Shown here: positions 22,949-32,232 of the stretch, in pieces | Numbering within the stretch: the stretch's first letter is position 1 | Layout of the letters: each line of letters opens with the position of its first letter | Origin: Candidatus Helarchaeota ASGARD archaeon Hel_GB_B | GTDB taxonomy: Archaea > Asgardarchaeota > Lokiarchaeia > Helarchaeales > HEL-GB-B | Assembly: GCA_005191425.1 (NCBI GenBank) | Contig: SUPR01000029.1 | Coordinates: forward strand, 1 to 36,736 | Length of the DNA stretch: 36,736 nt | Reading direction: 5' to 3' | Notes under the pieces: model-generated | Told to the model about the DNA's origin: nothing | The model's input: only the letters and a program-made list of their open reading frames with translations | The model's database searches: none | Translations under genes and position numbers: made by a program

Positions 22949-23659
22949 ATGAATGATAATAAAAGAAGGGCATCTTTAAATTTCTTGACACTAAAAAGCG
23001 GACTGGATGGATTGGATAGGCAACTAAGAAATGGTTTTAGCCCAGGAATAATTCACATTTATGGCCCCCCTAATACTGGCAAATCTAATTTTGCAATGCA
23101 ACTTGTATTAAATGCGATTACTACTTATGATTCTGAACCAATTTGGATTGATACAAATAATAATTTTGAATTTAGAAGACTTATCCAAATGACTGGAAAT
23201 AATATAAGAATATTGAGAAATTTCAAATATTTAAATCCTATAAATTACGATGAATTTAAAATTTTGATCGAAAATATCCCAAAAATTATAGATAATAAAA
23301 CAATGGTGCTTGTAATTGATCCCATTACTTATTTCTATAGATTAAATGTGAATTTAAATAATTGGTTCGGCTTAAAACGAGATTTAATTAAAATTCTTGG
23401 AAAATTTATTGGTATCTCTGTTAAAAATCATTTAATAATTATATTAGTCAATCAAATAAAAGGTCATGAAATGAAATTAGAAGCAGTGTGTCAGGATATT
23501 CTAGAATTATATTCAAAATATTCATTACTTTTTGAGAATAAAAATGGCTTAACTATTACTCTTCGTAAATTACGTAATATAAAACTCAATAAGAAATTTA
23601 AGTTTAAAATATCAAACAATGGACTTTCGGATTTTAGCACAAAAATAGGAATTGATTAA
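22949..23659 (+). CDS. radB: RadB-like RecA-family paralogue
   Basis: 236 aa, ATG start with AAGAAGGA upstream. It is a RecA-type core without the N-terminal HhH domain, as in RadB. Walker A is GPPNTGKS (39-46), Walker B MVLVIDPITYF, and a LIIILVNQIKG strand ends the core. RadB proteins bind RadA, DNA and Holliday-junction factors and act as recombination mediators. The size is typical (about 220-240 aa). The region after the NQ strand is short and basic (TLRKLRNIKLNKKFKFKI). KaiC-like ATPases are an unlikely alternative. A TTG-started small ORF overlaps its 3' end. Confidence 0.85.
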   Translation: MNDNKRRASLNFLTLKSGLDGLDRQLRNGFSPGIIHIYGPPNTGKSNFAMQLVLNAITTYDSEPIWIDTNNNFEFRRLIQMTGNNIRILRNFKYLNPINYDEFKILIENIPKIIDNKTMVLVIDPITYFYRLNVNLNNWFGLKRDLIKILGKFIGISVKNHLIIILVNQIKGHEMKLEAVCQDILELYSKYSLLFENKNGLTITLRKLRNIKLNKKFKFKISNNGLSDFSTKIGID

Positions 23660-23897
23660 TTTTAGAAAAATAACTATAAAAAACTATAGAATTCTTATTC
23701 TTATTATTAATTTTACATCACTTATTAAGTCAAAAAAGGAAAGTGATTTTTCAATTTTAGATATACAATTAACCATCAAAAAACGAAAATTTTTATTTAG
23801 AAAAATTGAAGCATTATTCCATTATTTAATAGGCTTATTACAATATATGCATTTAAAAGCAATATCATATTCTAATAAAAAGTTCTTTATAACTTAG
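23652..23897 (+). CDS. Doubtful small basic ORF overlapping the radB end
   Basis: 81 aa from a TTG that overlaps the radB stop by 8 nt. It is rich in Lys, Ile and Leu with no recognised motif. The overlap is of a kind seen in archaeal operons, but no clear Shine-Dalgarno sequence supports it. It could be an accidental ORF. Confidence 0.3.
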   Translation: MINFRKITIKNYRILILIINFTSLIKSKKESDFSILDIQLTIKKRKFLFRKIEALFHYLIGLLQYMHLKAISYSNKKFFIT

Positions 23898-24000
23898 TTC
23901 CAAATGATTTTATATAAAATTCCTTAATTTCAATCCCCTATCTTAAAAATTAAATAATATTTTTATGATAAAATAGAAAATTCAAATTTTATTATCAATT

Positions 24001-24480
24001 TTAGTAAATATATGGACCTAGATTTACAAAAAGCATTAATCCGGTGTTAATATACAGCCAAAATACAATAACAATAATACCAATCAGATTACTAACTACA
24101 AATATTAGGCGCGGTTTTATATTTTTTCTATTAATATTAAATGCGTATAATGTTATAATTAAAATTAAATAAACGAAAAGCAAAACCGTAATAAAAGAAA
24201 TCAGTACTTGGAGTGTTTGTATTATTATATTATTATATATCGCAATATTTACTATTAAATAAATTCCAAAAGTAGTTTTAATAAAATATACTCCTAATAA
24301 ACTGAGAACTATAAAAACTATAGTAATTAAAAGCCCTTTTTTATTCGAATTTATTTTCGTAGTATACAAGGACAGTTGAATTATCAGTAAAACAATTAAT
24401 CCTACAAAAAAATATGTCGTAAATATATAAATCCACTGAAAAATAATTTCACTAAACCACAATCTATTCACTTTTTTCAA
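24001..24480 (-). CDS. Small polytopic membrane protein
   Basis: 159 aa, 4-5 predicted helices (about 10-38, 48-70, 72-112 as two, 122-155), no charged motif and no family recognised. The start is uncertain: a TTG at 24480 is used by the track, and a GTG three codons later is possible. Single gene in minus orientation between radB and a long non-coding stretch. Confidence 0.6.
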   Translation of the reverse strand: MKKVNRLWFSEIIFQWIYIFTTYFFVGLIVLLIIQLSLYTTKINSNKKGLLITIVFIVLSLLGVYFIKTTFGIYLIVNIAIYNNIIIQTLQVLISFITVLLFVYLILIITLYAFNINRKNIKPRLIFVVSNLIGIIVIVFWLYINTGLMLFVNLGPYIY

Positions 24481-25223
24481 ATTTTATTATTTATTATCAA
24501 ATTCATTATTCAGTAAGAATTTCTTTATAAATGTTAAAAAACCCATATTTAAGGTCAAAACTTTCAATTAAATGGACTTTTATATCACCCATTTGAATCA
24601 CTCATTGCAAAATTTTTATATGTGACTTTAATTGATTAATTACTATGATTAGATTAAATTGGGTTAATTCTGAGAAAATAAGTTAAATAGACTATGAATA
24701 AAAGGTAAATTTCTCAGTTTGGAGATTTTAGACGGATGATATGAAATAATTTATGCATATCTTCAAAACATTGATGAAATACTGGCTGAATTTTACACGA
24801 ATACACGATATAAAATACTTTTAAATCCATTATCTGGAAATTTATTAATTTAGGTCATGATTAACCCAACTTAAATAAAAAATGAACTTAAATTATGAAG
24901 AATTAAGCATAGAAATTGATTAAATTTATATCTGTAAAAGAAATTTTAATGAAATCCAAATAAAAGGGACTGATACTAACCAAAAATAACTATTAGTTAA
25001 TATAATAGAACAAATCGGTTATAAAATACATTAATTTATTTTTTAATATAAAACATCATACATTATTTGGTTTTTAAGTGTTTATAGCCAATTTATTATT
25101 TCTTATTGGTGTTTAGTTCTAAATTATTAATTAAATAAAGTAATTATAAACAAAATTATCTGGGATAGTTTTTTAACCATTAATTATTTATTGTTTCTAA
25201 AAATTTATGACCATATAAACAAA
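24481..25223. other. Long AT-rich intergenic region
   Basis: About 740 bp without an ORF of at least 60 codons. It contains motif copy C (24599-24612), a widely spaced 10-nt inverted repeat (ttgggttaat at 24659-24668, attaacccaa at 24860-24869) and, between the arms, a short open frame (24740-24853) that might be a gene remnant. No tRNA- or rRNA-like sequence is seen. Confidence 0.6.
24599..24612 (+). repeat. Intergenic motif copy C, CACTCATTGCAAAA
   Basis: 14 nt identical to copies A (938-954) and B (11150-11166). Like them it lies in non-coding DNA and is followed by A/T-only sequence. Confidence 0.6.
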
Positions 25224-25231
25224 TTTAAATA
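25224..25231 (+). promoter_or_regulatory. TATA box of the dehydratase-activator gene (leaderless)
   Basis: tttaaata is centred 28-29 nt before the ATG at 25256. The transcript would start at or within a few nt of the ATG; no Shine-Dalgarno sequence is present. Confidence 0.55.
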
Positions 25232-25255
25232 AAAAATAACAATTTCTAAAATTTA

Positions 25256-26044
25256 ATGATAACTATTGGAATAGATGTTGGTTCATTAACTACTAAAGCA
25301 GTAGTATATGATGGTAAAATATTAGGAACATTTATCTCAAGATCGGGTCATCAATTTGAACGAGCTGGGATAGATGTTTTTAATAAGGTTTTGAATATTG
25401 CTGGAGTAAAAAAAGAAGATATTGACTATATATTAAGCACAGGATATGGAAGATATTCATTGCCCTTTACAAATGATAAAGTTACGGAGATTACGGCTCA
25501 TGCTAGGGGTGTTAACTTTTTTTATCCAAATGTACGGACAATAATTGATATTGGTGGGCAGGATAGTAAAGCAATGAGAGTACAAAATGGTCAAGTTAAA
25601 GACTTTATGATGAATGATAAATGTGCTGCTGGAACAGGACGTTTTATTGAAGTTATGGCTAAAGCACTTTCGGTAAACTCTCTAGATGAGATGGGAAAAC
25701 TATCATTACAATCAAAAAATCCGGCTCAAATCTCTTCTATGTGCACGGTTTTTGCCGAATCAGAAGTTATTTCATTATTTGCAGAAAAAAAATATTCTAA
25801 AGTCGATATAATTGCTGGTATTCACAACTCAATTGCTAAAAGAATAGGTGGATTAGTGCGAAGGCTGGGAAAAATTGAAGAAGATGTTGCATTTGTTGGT
25901 GGAGTTGCAAAAAATATTGGCGTTAAAAAAGCATTAGAAAATGAATTAAAAGTAAAAATAGTCTCTCCGGAAGGAGATTACCCCCAATTAACTGGTGCAT
26001 TAGGGGCAGCAATTATTGCTTACGAACGAGCTAACAAAAAATAA
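25256..26044 (+). CDS. 2-Hydroxyacyl-CoA dehydratase / benzoyl-CoA reductase activator, BadF/BadG/BcrA/BcrD ATPase family
   Basis: 262 aa, the normal size of HgdC-type activators. These homodimers carry one 4Fe-4S cluster between subunits and use ATP to push a single electron into a partner dehydratase or reductase. The ASKHA nucleotide motifs are present (IGIDVGSLTTKAVV, IIDIGGQDSKA, FVGGVAKNIGV, LTGALGAA). The two cluster cysteines are in NDKCAAGTGRF (about C123) and SSMCTVFAESEV (about C163). No dehydratase subunits (HgdA/HgdB type) lie in the window, so the partner is elsewhere. Leaderless promoter; a small unknown gene follows after 52 nt. Confidence 0.92.
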   Translation: MITIGIDVGSLTTKAVVYDGKILGTFISRSGHQFERAGIDVFNKVLNIAGVKKEDIDYILSTGYGRYSLPFTNDKVTEITAHARGVNFFYPNVRTIIDIGGQDSKAMRVQNGQVKDFMMNDKCAAGTGRFIEVMAKALSVNSLDEMGKLSLQSKNPAQISSMCTVFAESEVISLFAEKKYSKVDIIAGIHNSIAKRIGGLVRRLGKIEEDVAFVGGVAKNIGVKKALENELKVKIVSPEGDYPQLTGALGAAIIAYERANKK

Positions 26045-26096
26045 AAACTGTCAGCAAAAAATTATAATTTATTAGATCAATTCAAGAAGACGTATT

Positions 26097-26471
26097 ATGA
26101 GTTATGATAATTCTAAAAAGGAATTGTTAAAGCTAATCTTAAAATTACAAGATAACTTTATAATTCATAAGAATACAGCAATTGAATTTTTAAAACGGAA
26201 TGGTTTCACTGATATTGATATTATATCCGAAAATTTATTGGGCTTAATTAAATATGATAATAAAATATATTATATCAGTAAGAATTTTGGCTTATTAAAC
26301 CATGACCTAATTAAACTCTGTAAAAAAATCTTAAAAACAAATAGAGACCTTGTTTTTCTATGGCCTAAAACAGAATTAGAATATCCTGAAAAGATCCCAA
26401 TTTTTGTAATGGCACAAAGAGACCTTGGCATATTAGTTTATTCAGAAAACAAGGCCCTAATAGAAAAATAG
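26097..26471 (+). CDS. Hypothetical protein downstream of the dehydratase activator
   Basis: 124 aa, ATG start, soluble. The N-terminal half (KKELLKLILKLQDNFIIHKN, TAIEFLKRNGFTDIDIISENL, LLGLIKYDNKIYYI) has the helix order of a winged-helix domain, followed by a short alpha/beta tail. No family recognised. The 52-nt gap and a T-rich terminator after it suggest co-transcription with the activator. Confidence 0.65.
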   Translation: MSYDNSKKELLKLILKLQDNFIIHKNTAIEFLKRNGFTDIDIISENLLGLIKYDNKIYYISKNFGLLNHDLIKLCKKILKTNRDLVFLWPKTELEYPEKIPIFVMAQRDLGILVYSENKALIEK

Positions 26472-26493
26472 TTGATATTCATTTTAATATTAA

Positions 26494-26505
26494 TTTTTTT
26501 CTTTT
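26494..26505 (+). terminator. T-rich terminator
   Basis: Seven T, one C and four T follow 22 nt after the stop at 26471. The remaining sequence to 26792 is AT-rich and shows no gene. Confidence 0.5.
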
Positions 26506-26792
26506 CTACTTTTTAATTTTAGAATTAATATATTTGTAGTCATAGAATTTTAAGATCTAATCAAACCACAAATAAATGCTATTAATTTAATCTAATAGAA
26601 TATTATTAATTTTTAGTCTGAATTGTATATTATTTTCTTCTTGAAAACGAAAATGAATATAATTTCAATTATAAATCCGTTTCTTTAAATTAATTTTATC
26701 CTCAATATATGTTTTCTCTTCATTTATTAAGTATTTTTTAATTATTTGAAAATAAATTTACTAAATTATAAGACATTTATAGTAAAAATTCA
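26506..26792. other. Intergenic region upstream of the receptor-like gene
   Basis: About 290 bp of AT-rich sequence. I see no ORF, RNA gene or repeat in it. Confidence 0.5.
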
Positions 26793-26800
26793 TTTATAAT
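26793..26800 (+). promoter_or_regulatory. TATA box of the receptor-like gene
   Basis: tttataat is centred 52 nt before the ATG. The expected start near 26824 leaves a 25-nt leader containing AGGTG (26834-26838), so unlike several neighbours this gene is not leaderless. Confidence 0.45.
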
Positions 26801-26848
26801 ATTTAATGTAATAAATATTTTCAATTTTTTAATAGGTGTATTATTAAG

Positions 26849-29800
26849 ATGAGAATTTCAGTTAATAATCACAAGGTAAAATCTACGTTTTTAATATTAA
26901 TTTTGGCTTTTATGATATTTGTTAATTTGTTTGCTTTAAATTATATTATCCCATATTCTCGATATTCAAATAATAAATTAAACAGCAAAAAAAGCAATAA
27001 TTTCATTCAAAATAGTAATTCAGGATTTGTTGAAAGCCCAATTACTAATCCTAATTCATTATACGCTGAAAATAATACTAATGCTGTCTTAACCTGTAAT
27101 AAAACTCAAAGTTTTTTAGGTAGGACGCCGCACTTAATTAAAATAAATACTTATAACTGGAATTTTACGGCAACTAAATTAGGTTTTTTCGGTATCTCTC
27201 AAAATTATACATTAATAGTAGAAGATATTGCAGAAGACCATAATAACATTTTTCAGGAGGATGTTTATGATGAATGGGCACAAGGTTTCAGCTTAAATGC
27301 ACAATTCAGTAGGATAAATAAAATTGGACTTTATCTACAATATAGAGGAAAATATGATTTATGGGTAGAGGTGTATAATGCGACCGATACCGGAGATTTA
27401 TCTTTAGAACCGGATAAATTACTAATGAAATCTGAAACAGTTACTATTGAAAATCTATTCAATGCTAAAAGCGAGTTTATAATTTTTAATTTTCAAAGCA
27501 ATAAAATAATTAACAATTCAGAAACATGTGATAATACCTTTTTTATAATTCTAAATGGGACGAAAACCGGTGGTATATATGCATTTGTTGAATGGTGGTA
27601 TGCAGACGATGAAAAGGGAATAGACAACGGTGATGCATTGGAATATAAAAATAATAGATGGGAACTTAATTCGATTGATTATTATTCTATAATAAATTTA
27701 ACTCAACTGTTTTTCCCTGAAGATATTAATATGAAAATAAATGATTCAGCAACAACAACAATTGATGTATTAAATGGGGCTTCTCCTGGTCGGGGGCATG
27801 TTTCATTTTCTAAATTTATTCCAAACTCAAATGTTTCAATCTTAGTGACTTCGACTACTTTTGTTAATTTCATGGCAATTTCAAATACAAGATTGAGTAA
27901 TTCTTCACATGCATTAACTCAGTTTTATGCAGGTTCACAATTACCGACCGTAAATATAAACATAAGTCTTTATGCTCACTTTATCATTGATTCATTTGCA
28001 AAAAAATTGAATATAACATTACAAAAAAGCTGGAATGTTTCATTAATTAGTGCTAGCCAATTAATTCTTAGTAGTTCTGATTGGAAGCGTTCAGGGAATT
28101 ATTTATTAATAAATGCAAGCGATAATTTTTACGCAATAAAATGTATAGATCACAATTATATTGGTAATATTATACTAAATACCTATAAGGATTCTCTTTT
28201 TATAAATCATAATTTAACTGTTAATAATACATTTAGGATATATAATTCAATAACTCCCATTAATTTAACAATTTATAATTCGTCAGATAGACTAATCCAC
28301 ACTCAAAAGAAATTACCCAGTAATTATTACTGTTCATTTGACCCCTATAATATGACTTCAAATGGGATGTTTAAAATAATTTTAAAGTGGTTCAATGGCA
28401 CTTCAATAGGTTATAACTTTTCAAATATAGAGGTACAATACCACGCGGACTTTTATGAAATATCTGACAATATTAATCAATCAAAACCGTTTCAAGCTGG
28501 AGAATTGGTATTAGTAGACGCATTTTATAATAATACTGAATTAAACTGTGGTATATTAAATGCGTCCAGCGACATTTCTATTAATATGACAAGCAGAACT
28601 CAATACAATGTATCAGAATTTGGTGGTGGGTATTATAATATTACCATATATACAAACCAACTTACTTCAAAAAATTATACTTTAGTAATTTCTGCTCATA
28701 AAGTTGGATACGAGGAGTCAAATTTTTCGATAAGATTTCAGATCATTACTCATTTTAATGCTACAATGAATATCACAGGATATTATGGAAATGTATTTAG
28801 AAATGGGTCATGGTGGGTGCACCCAAATCCTTATTTTAGTGACAATACGCATAAAATTCAGATTATTTATAAGAACGGTACTGCGCCCTATGATGGAATT
28901 TATCCTGCAGCAATATATGCATATCCAAATTGGTCTTCAGATGTCTGGTATGGGAACCCTTTTGATACTTTTGGTCGATATGATATAACATTAGATACAA
29001 CAGGGCTCCACGAAGGCGATAAAGGTGAAATAACCATTATTGCAACATCAAATATGTTTGAAACAAAAGAGATAAGAATATTTTTCAAGATAGATGAAAT
29101 ACCCGAGAATTTATTATCATTTGATATAAATGGATTTGAGGAAATTACAGCTTATGAAGGTGAAACAATCCAAATTGCAGCAAGTTTTATTGACGATTTT
29201 CATGGGAAAGACATTGTGTTTGAAAATGATACAGAAGGTAATTTGACTTGGTACATACCCGGTACAACTGCAACGGGTCTAATGAGTAAAATAATCCACA
29301 CTTATATGGATTCAATTGAACTTCCTTCCTATAATATTACCGGAGGAGATTATAACATTACAATAAAAGCCCAAGCATTGCGAGATTATGCAACTAAGGA
29401 AGTTAATATATCACTTCATGTCTTGAATAAAGAGCCCACTAATATAAATATAACATATTATACTGAATCAGATGTCCGAATTGGGAAGCCATTATACATA
29501 TATTCTACTTTATCTTTTAGTAATGGGACCAGATTAAATTATAAAATGCTTGAATTTAACCTTACATATTTAAATAATACAATTATCATAGATTCAGTTA
29601 ACACAACGATATTAACAGATAGTAATGGTGTTGCTACTTATTTTATTTCTGAATTGCCTGACAATATAAATAAAATTCGGGTGAATTGCAGCTATTCAGG
29701 AACAGAAAAAATTGCAGAAACTAAAGGGTCTAGAATTATTAATGTACTGGACAAATATGTGACTTTTATTAATATTACTGCAGAATATTACAATGATATT

Positions 29801-31849
29801 AGAGTTGGAAGAAATATATCATTTCACGCTAACCTTACAAGCCTAGATTTCGGGCCTATGATAGGTACAAGCGTTATATTTAACATAACATATCTATTTT
29901 ATACAGGAAATAGCAGTTTACTTGTTTATAAATCATTTGGGACCAATGAAAATGGTACTGCCAGTTATAGCATTGAACATATTCCTGATGGTGTTAAGAA
30001 AATCTATATTTCAGTAAAATATTTAGGAACAAATACATATCATTCTTGCTCTGACTTTAAAAATTATTCCGTAAATAAGAAATTTAATACCTCTCTTGAA
30101 TTAATATCTGCACTCCCCCAAGAAGTTATGGTAGGTAATTATATCTTTTTAGAAGTTAAGTTGACTAACACTGAAAATGGCGTTCCAATCTCAAAAGCTA
30201 CCATTAATTTCAAAATTTTATTCGATAATGGCTATTCATTGACCCAAAAGTCCACCACATTAACTACGGGGATAGCAATATCAAACATTAAAATACCCAA
30301 TGAAGCGTCAAATGCACAATATTTTACTGTGTCTATTGATTATGAAGGTGATTATTCAATAGTAAATGCATCGTTTATTTCACATGCCCGGATAAATGTT
30401 TTAACACCAGTTCGATTATTTGTCCGTAATCTTCCATTTATTCTTACTGTAGTGGCAATTGGGGTAGCCTCAGTTCTTACTTATCAATTTACAATTAGAG
30501 CTCCTAGAATTAGACGAAAAATCCGTAGAATGAGAGAAGTTAATCAGAAATTTTCTGATATTTTGAATGTCCAACACCTGATGATTTTATATAAAGAAAC
30601 TGGAATAACAATCTATAACCATTCATTTCAAGAAAGAACTTTTGATCCCGACTTAATTTCTGGCTTTCTAACGGCTATTGCTTCATTTCAAACTGGCTCT
30701 CATATTAAAACAGGAAAAGATGCAATTACAAGCGGTTTTGAACTAACATATGCTAATTTTATTATTTTAGTTGAAGAAGGAAATTATACCAGAGTTGGAC
30801 TCATATTAGACCAAAAACCATCAAGTGAACTAAGACAGTCTTTAAGAAAATTTCTGAATTTATTTGAGAATAAATATGAAAAAGAATTAAAGCAGTTTTC
30901 TGGTTATATAAAGCCTTTTAAAAATTCTGGTAAACTAGTAGAACAAGTATTTGAAGCATCCTTGATTTGGCCACATAGAGTAAACCCAAATATTACAAGT
31001 GAAATGGAGAAAAATCTAACAAATTTCGAGAGCATGATTTTAACCTTAGCATTGACAATTCAAAAAGAAAAAAGCTTTTTTATGACCCCAGCATTGATTG
31101 AAGCAGTACTGGAAGTTAAAAAAACAAAAACTGAAGAAATTCTGGCAGCCTTCGATGACTTAAGAAAAAAGAATATCTTTATACCCTTTCCATTAGAGGA
31201 ATTGGCAAAAATTATTGAAGAAGATAAAGAAAAAAGTCAAATAGTTGATATTACAACAAAATTAGAGGATGATGAAGAAATAGTCCCCCCAATAAAAGGT
31301 GTCCCCAAAAAAGATATGGTATATTTAAATAAACATCTAAAATTAACGAATTATGTCTTCCAAAAATGGTTTTTAAATGAACTCTCAAAAACACCATTAC
31401 CTGAAATAACTAATTACATAAAGAAAATAATTAATAATTGGAAAAAGAATAAAGATGAAATTACATCATTAATGAATAAAGCAAAAAATTCCAAAGAAAA
31501 AGGCGACCTCGTTAGTGCAGTAGAAATATTCGACGAAGCTAAAAAATATGCCGAAGAAATTGGTCTTGAAGATAAAGCAACTGAAATTTCCAATAAAATC
31601 CATGAAACTCTTGAAATTATGAAAAATAATGTTCCATTAAAATATGAAAAATTAATTAATAAATTCCTAAACGAAATAAATGAAATTAATAAAAAAGCAG
31701 AAATTGAAGTCAATAATAAAAACTTCATCAATGTCTGTATTTTATATATCAAAGCAGCCCATTTATCGCTCCAAATTGGTGATAGCAAAACAGCCCAATT
31801 ATATCTTGATGAAATTGTAAAATATGAAAAAAATCTTGAAGACCTTTAA
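26849..31849 (+). CDS. Receptor-like giant surface protein: Ig-like ectodomain, one TM helix, cytoplasmic helicase-shared domain, TPR-like tail
   Basis: 1666 aa, ATG with AGGTG at spacing 10. A signal or anchor helix (about 11-35) precedes about 1150 residues of beta-rich outside sequence with dozens of NxS/T sequons. At least three tandem Ig-like repeats of about 105 residues lie at roughly 870-1185, each with a hallmark strand-turn such as TDSNGVATYFI or TNENGTASYSI. One helix (about 1194-1215, LPFILTVVAIGVASVLTY) and a strongly basic stop-transfer (RAPRIRRKIRRMR) follow. Inside the cell come a domain at about 1241-1373 homologous to the C-terminus of the Ski2-like helicase, a probable winged helix at about 1385-1465 (TPALIEAVLEVKKTKTEEIL), and TPR-like helical hairpins to the end. 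The layout suggests sensing or adhesion coupled to cytoplasmic signalling; ligand and output are unknown. Confidence 0.88.
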   Translation: MRISVNNHKVKSTFLILILAFMIFVNLFALNYIIPYSRYSNNKLNSKKSNNFIQNSNSGFVESPITNPNSLYAENNTNAVLTCNKTQSFLGRTPHLIKINTYNWNFTATKLGFFGISQNYTLIVEDIAEDHNNIFQEDVYDEWAQGFSLNAQFSRINKIGLYLQYRGKYDLWVEVYNATDTGDLSLEPDKLLMKSETVTIENLFNAKSEFIIFNFQSNKIINNSETCDNTFFIILNGTKTGGIYAFVEWWYADDEKGIDNGDALEYKNNRWELNSIDYYSIINLTQLFFPEDINMKINDSATTTIDVLNGASPGRGHVSFSKFIPNSNVSILVTSTTFVNFMAISNTRLSNSSHALTQFYAGSQLPTVNINISLYAHFIIDSFAKKLNITLQKSWNVSLISASQLILSSSDWKRSGNYLLINASDNFYAIKCIDHNYIGNIILNTYKDSLFINHNLTVNNTFRIYNSITPINLTIYNSSDRLIHTQKKLPSNYYCSFDPYNMTSNGMFKIILKWFNGTSIGYNFSNIEVQYHADFYEISDNINQSKPFQAGELVLVDAFYNNTELNCGILNASSDISINMTSRTQYNVSEFGGGYYNITIYTNQLTSKNYTLVISAHKVGYEESNFSIRFQIITHFNATMNITGYYGNVFRNGSWWVHPNPYFSDNTHKIQIIYKNGTAPYDGIYPAAIYAYPNWSSDVWYGNPFDTFGRYDITLDTTGLHEGDKGEITIIATSNMFETKEIRIFFKIDEIPENLLSFDINGFEEITAYEGETIQIAASFIDDFHGKDIVFENDTEGNLTWYIPGTTATGLMSKIIHTYMDSIELPSYNITGGDYNITIKAQALRDYATKEVNISLHVLNKEPTNINITYYTESDVRIGKPLYIYSTLSFSNGTRLNYKMLEFNLTYLNNTIIIDSVNTTILTDSNGVATYFISELPDNINKIRVNCSYSGTEKIAETKGSRIINVLDKYVTFINITAEYYNDIRVGRNISFHANLTSLDFGPMIGTSVIFNITYLFYTGNSSLLVYKSFGTNENGTASYSIEHIPDGVKKIYISVKYLGTNTYHSCSDFKNYSVNKKFNTSLELISALPQEVMVGNYIFLEVKLTNTENGVPISKATINFKILFDNGYSLTQKSTTLTTGIAISNIKIPNEASNAQYFTVSIDYEGDYSIVNASFISHARINVLTPVRLFVRNLPFILTVVAIGVASVLTYQFTIRAPRIRRKIRRMREVNQKFSDILNVQHLMILYKETGITIYNHSFQERTFDPDLISGFLTAIASFQTGSHIKTGKDAITSGFELTYANFIILVEEGNYTRVGLILDQKPSSELRQSLRKFLNLFENKYEKELKQFSGYIKPFKNSGKLVEQVFEASLIWPHRVNPNITSEMEKNLTNFESMILTLALTIQKEKSFFMTPALIEAVLEVKKTKTEEILAAFDDLRKKNIFIPFPLEELAKIIEEDKEKSQIVDITTKLEDDEEIVPPIKGVPKKDMVYLNKHLKLTNYVFQKWFLNELSKTPLPEITNYIKKIINNWKKNKDEITSLMNKAKNSKEKGDLVSAVEIFDEAKKYAEEIGLEDKATEISNKIHETLEIMKNNVPLKYEKLINKFLNEINEINKKAEIEVNNKNFINVCILYIKAAHLSLQIGDSKTAQLYLDEIVKYEKNLEDL

Positions 31850-31869
31850 TTTTTTTTATTCTTTTTTTT
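31850..31869 (+). terminator. Double oligo-T terminator of the receptor-like gene
   Basis: Two runs of eight T (31850-31857 and 31862-31869) begin directly after the TAA stop. Confidence 0.7.
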
Positions 31870-32220
31870 GATTCAATTTTCTAATGAAAATAACGATAAA
31901 TTTTCACATAAAAAATCATTATAAAATCTCAATAGTTTCTAATCATTTGAATAATTTAATTTATGTTTAAATTAAAATACTAACTTGTTTTGTTTAATTT
32001 TAATAAAATAATTTCTACCTTAAACATATACTTTTTATTTGAATTAAATTTGAATTTGGTTTTTGGTTAATCTAAAAAATTTAATTCCAAAATTAATAAT
32101 ACTCGCAATTATCATAAAATCTAAAAGAATTGAAAAACGATAATATTATAATAAACTAAATGTCACGTTAAGGACTAAAAATTATACGAAAATTTTCTTT
32201 TTAAATTTCTAATTATAAAT
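31870..32220. other. Intergenic region upstream of the formyltransferase gene
   Basis: About 350 bp of AT-rich sequence with no ORF or RNA gene seen. A ttttaaat element near 32200 lies about 30 nt before the ATG at 32233, and GGAGA (32221-32225) lies 7 nt before it. Leaderless and leadered starts are both possible. Confidence 0.5.
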
Positions 32221-32232
32221 GGAGAAAACGAA

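Noticed and set aside
24735-24800. Box C/D-like small RNA (ttgatgaaa ... ggctgaa)
   Set aside because: The first box does not match RTGATGA and the guide interval is too short.
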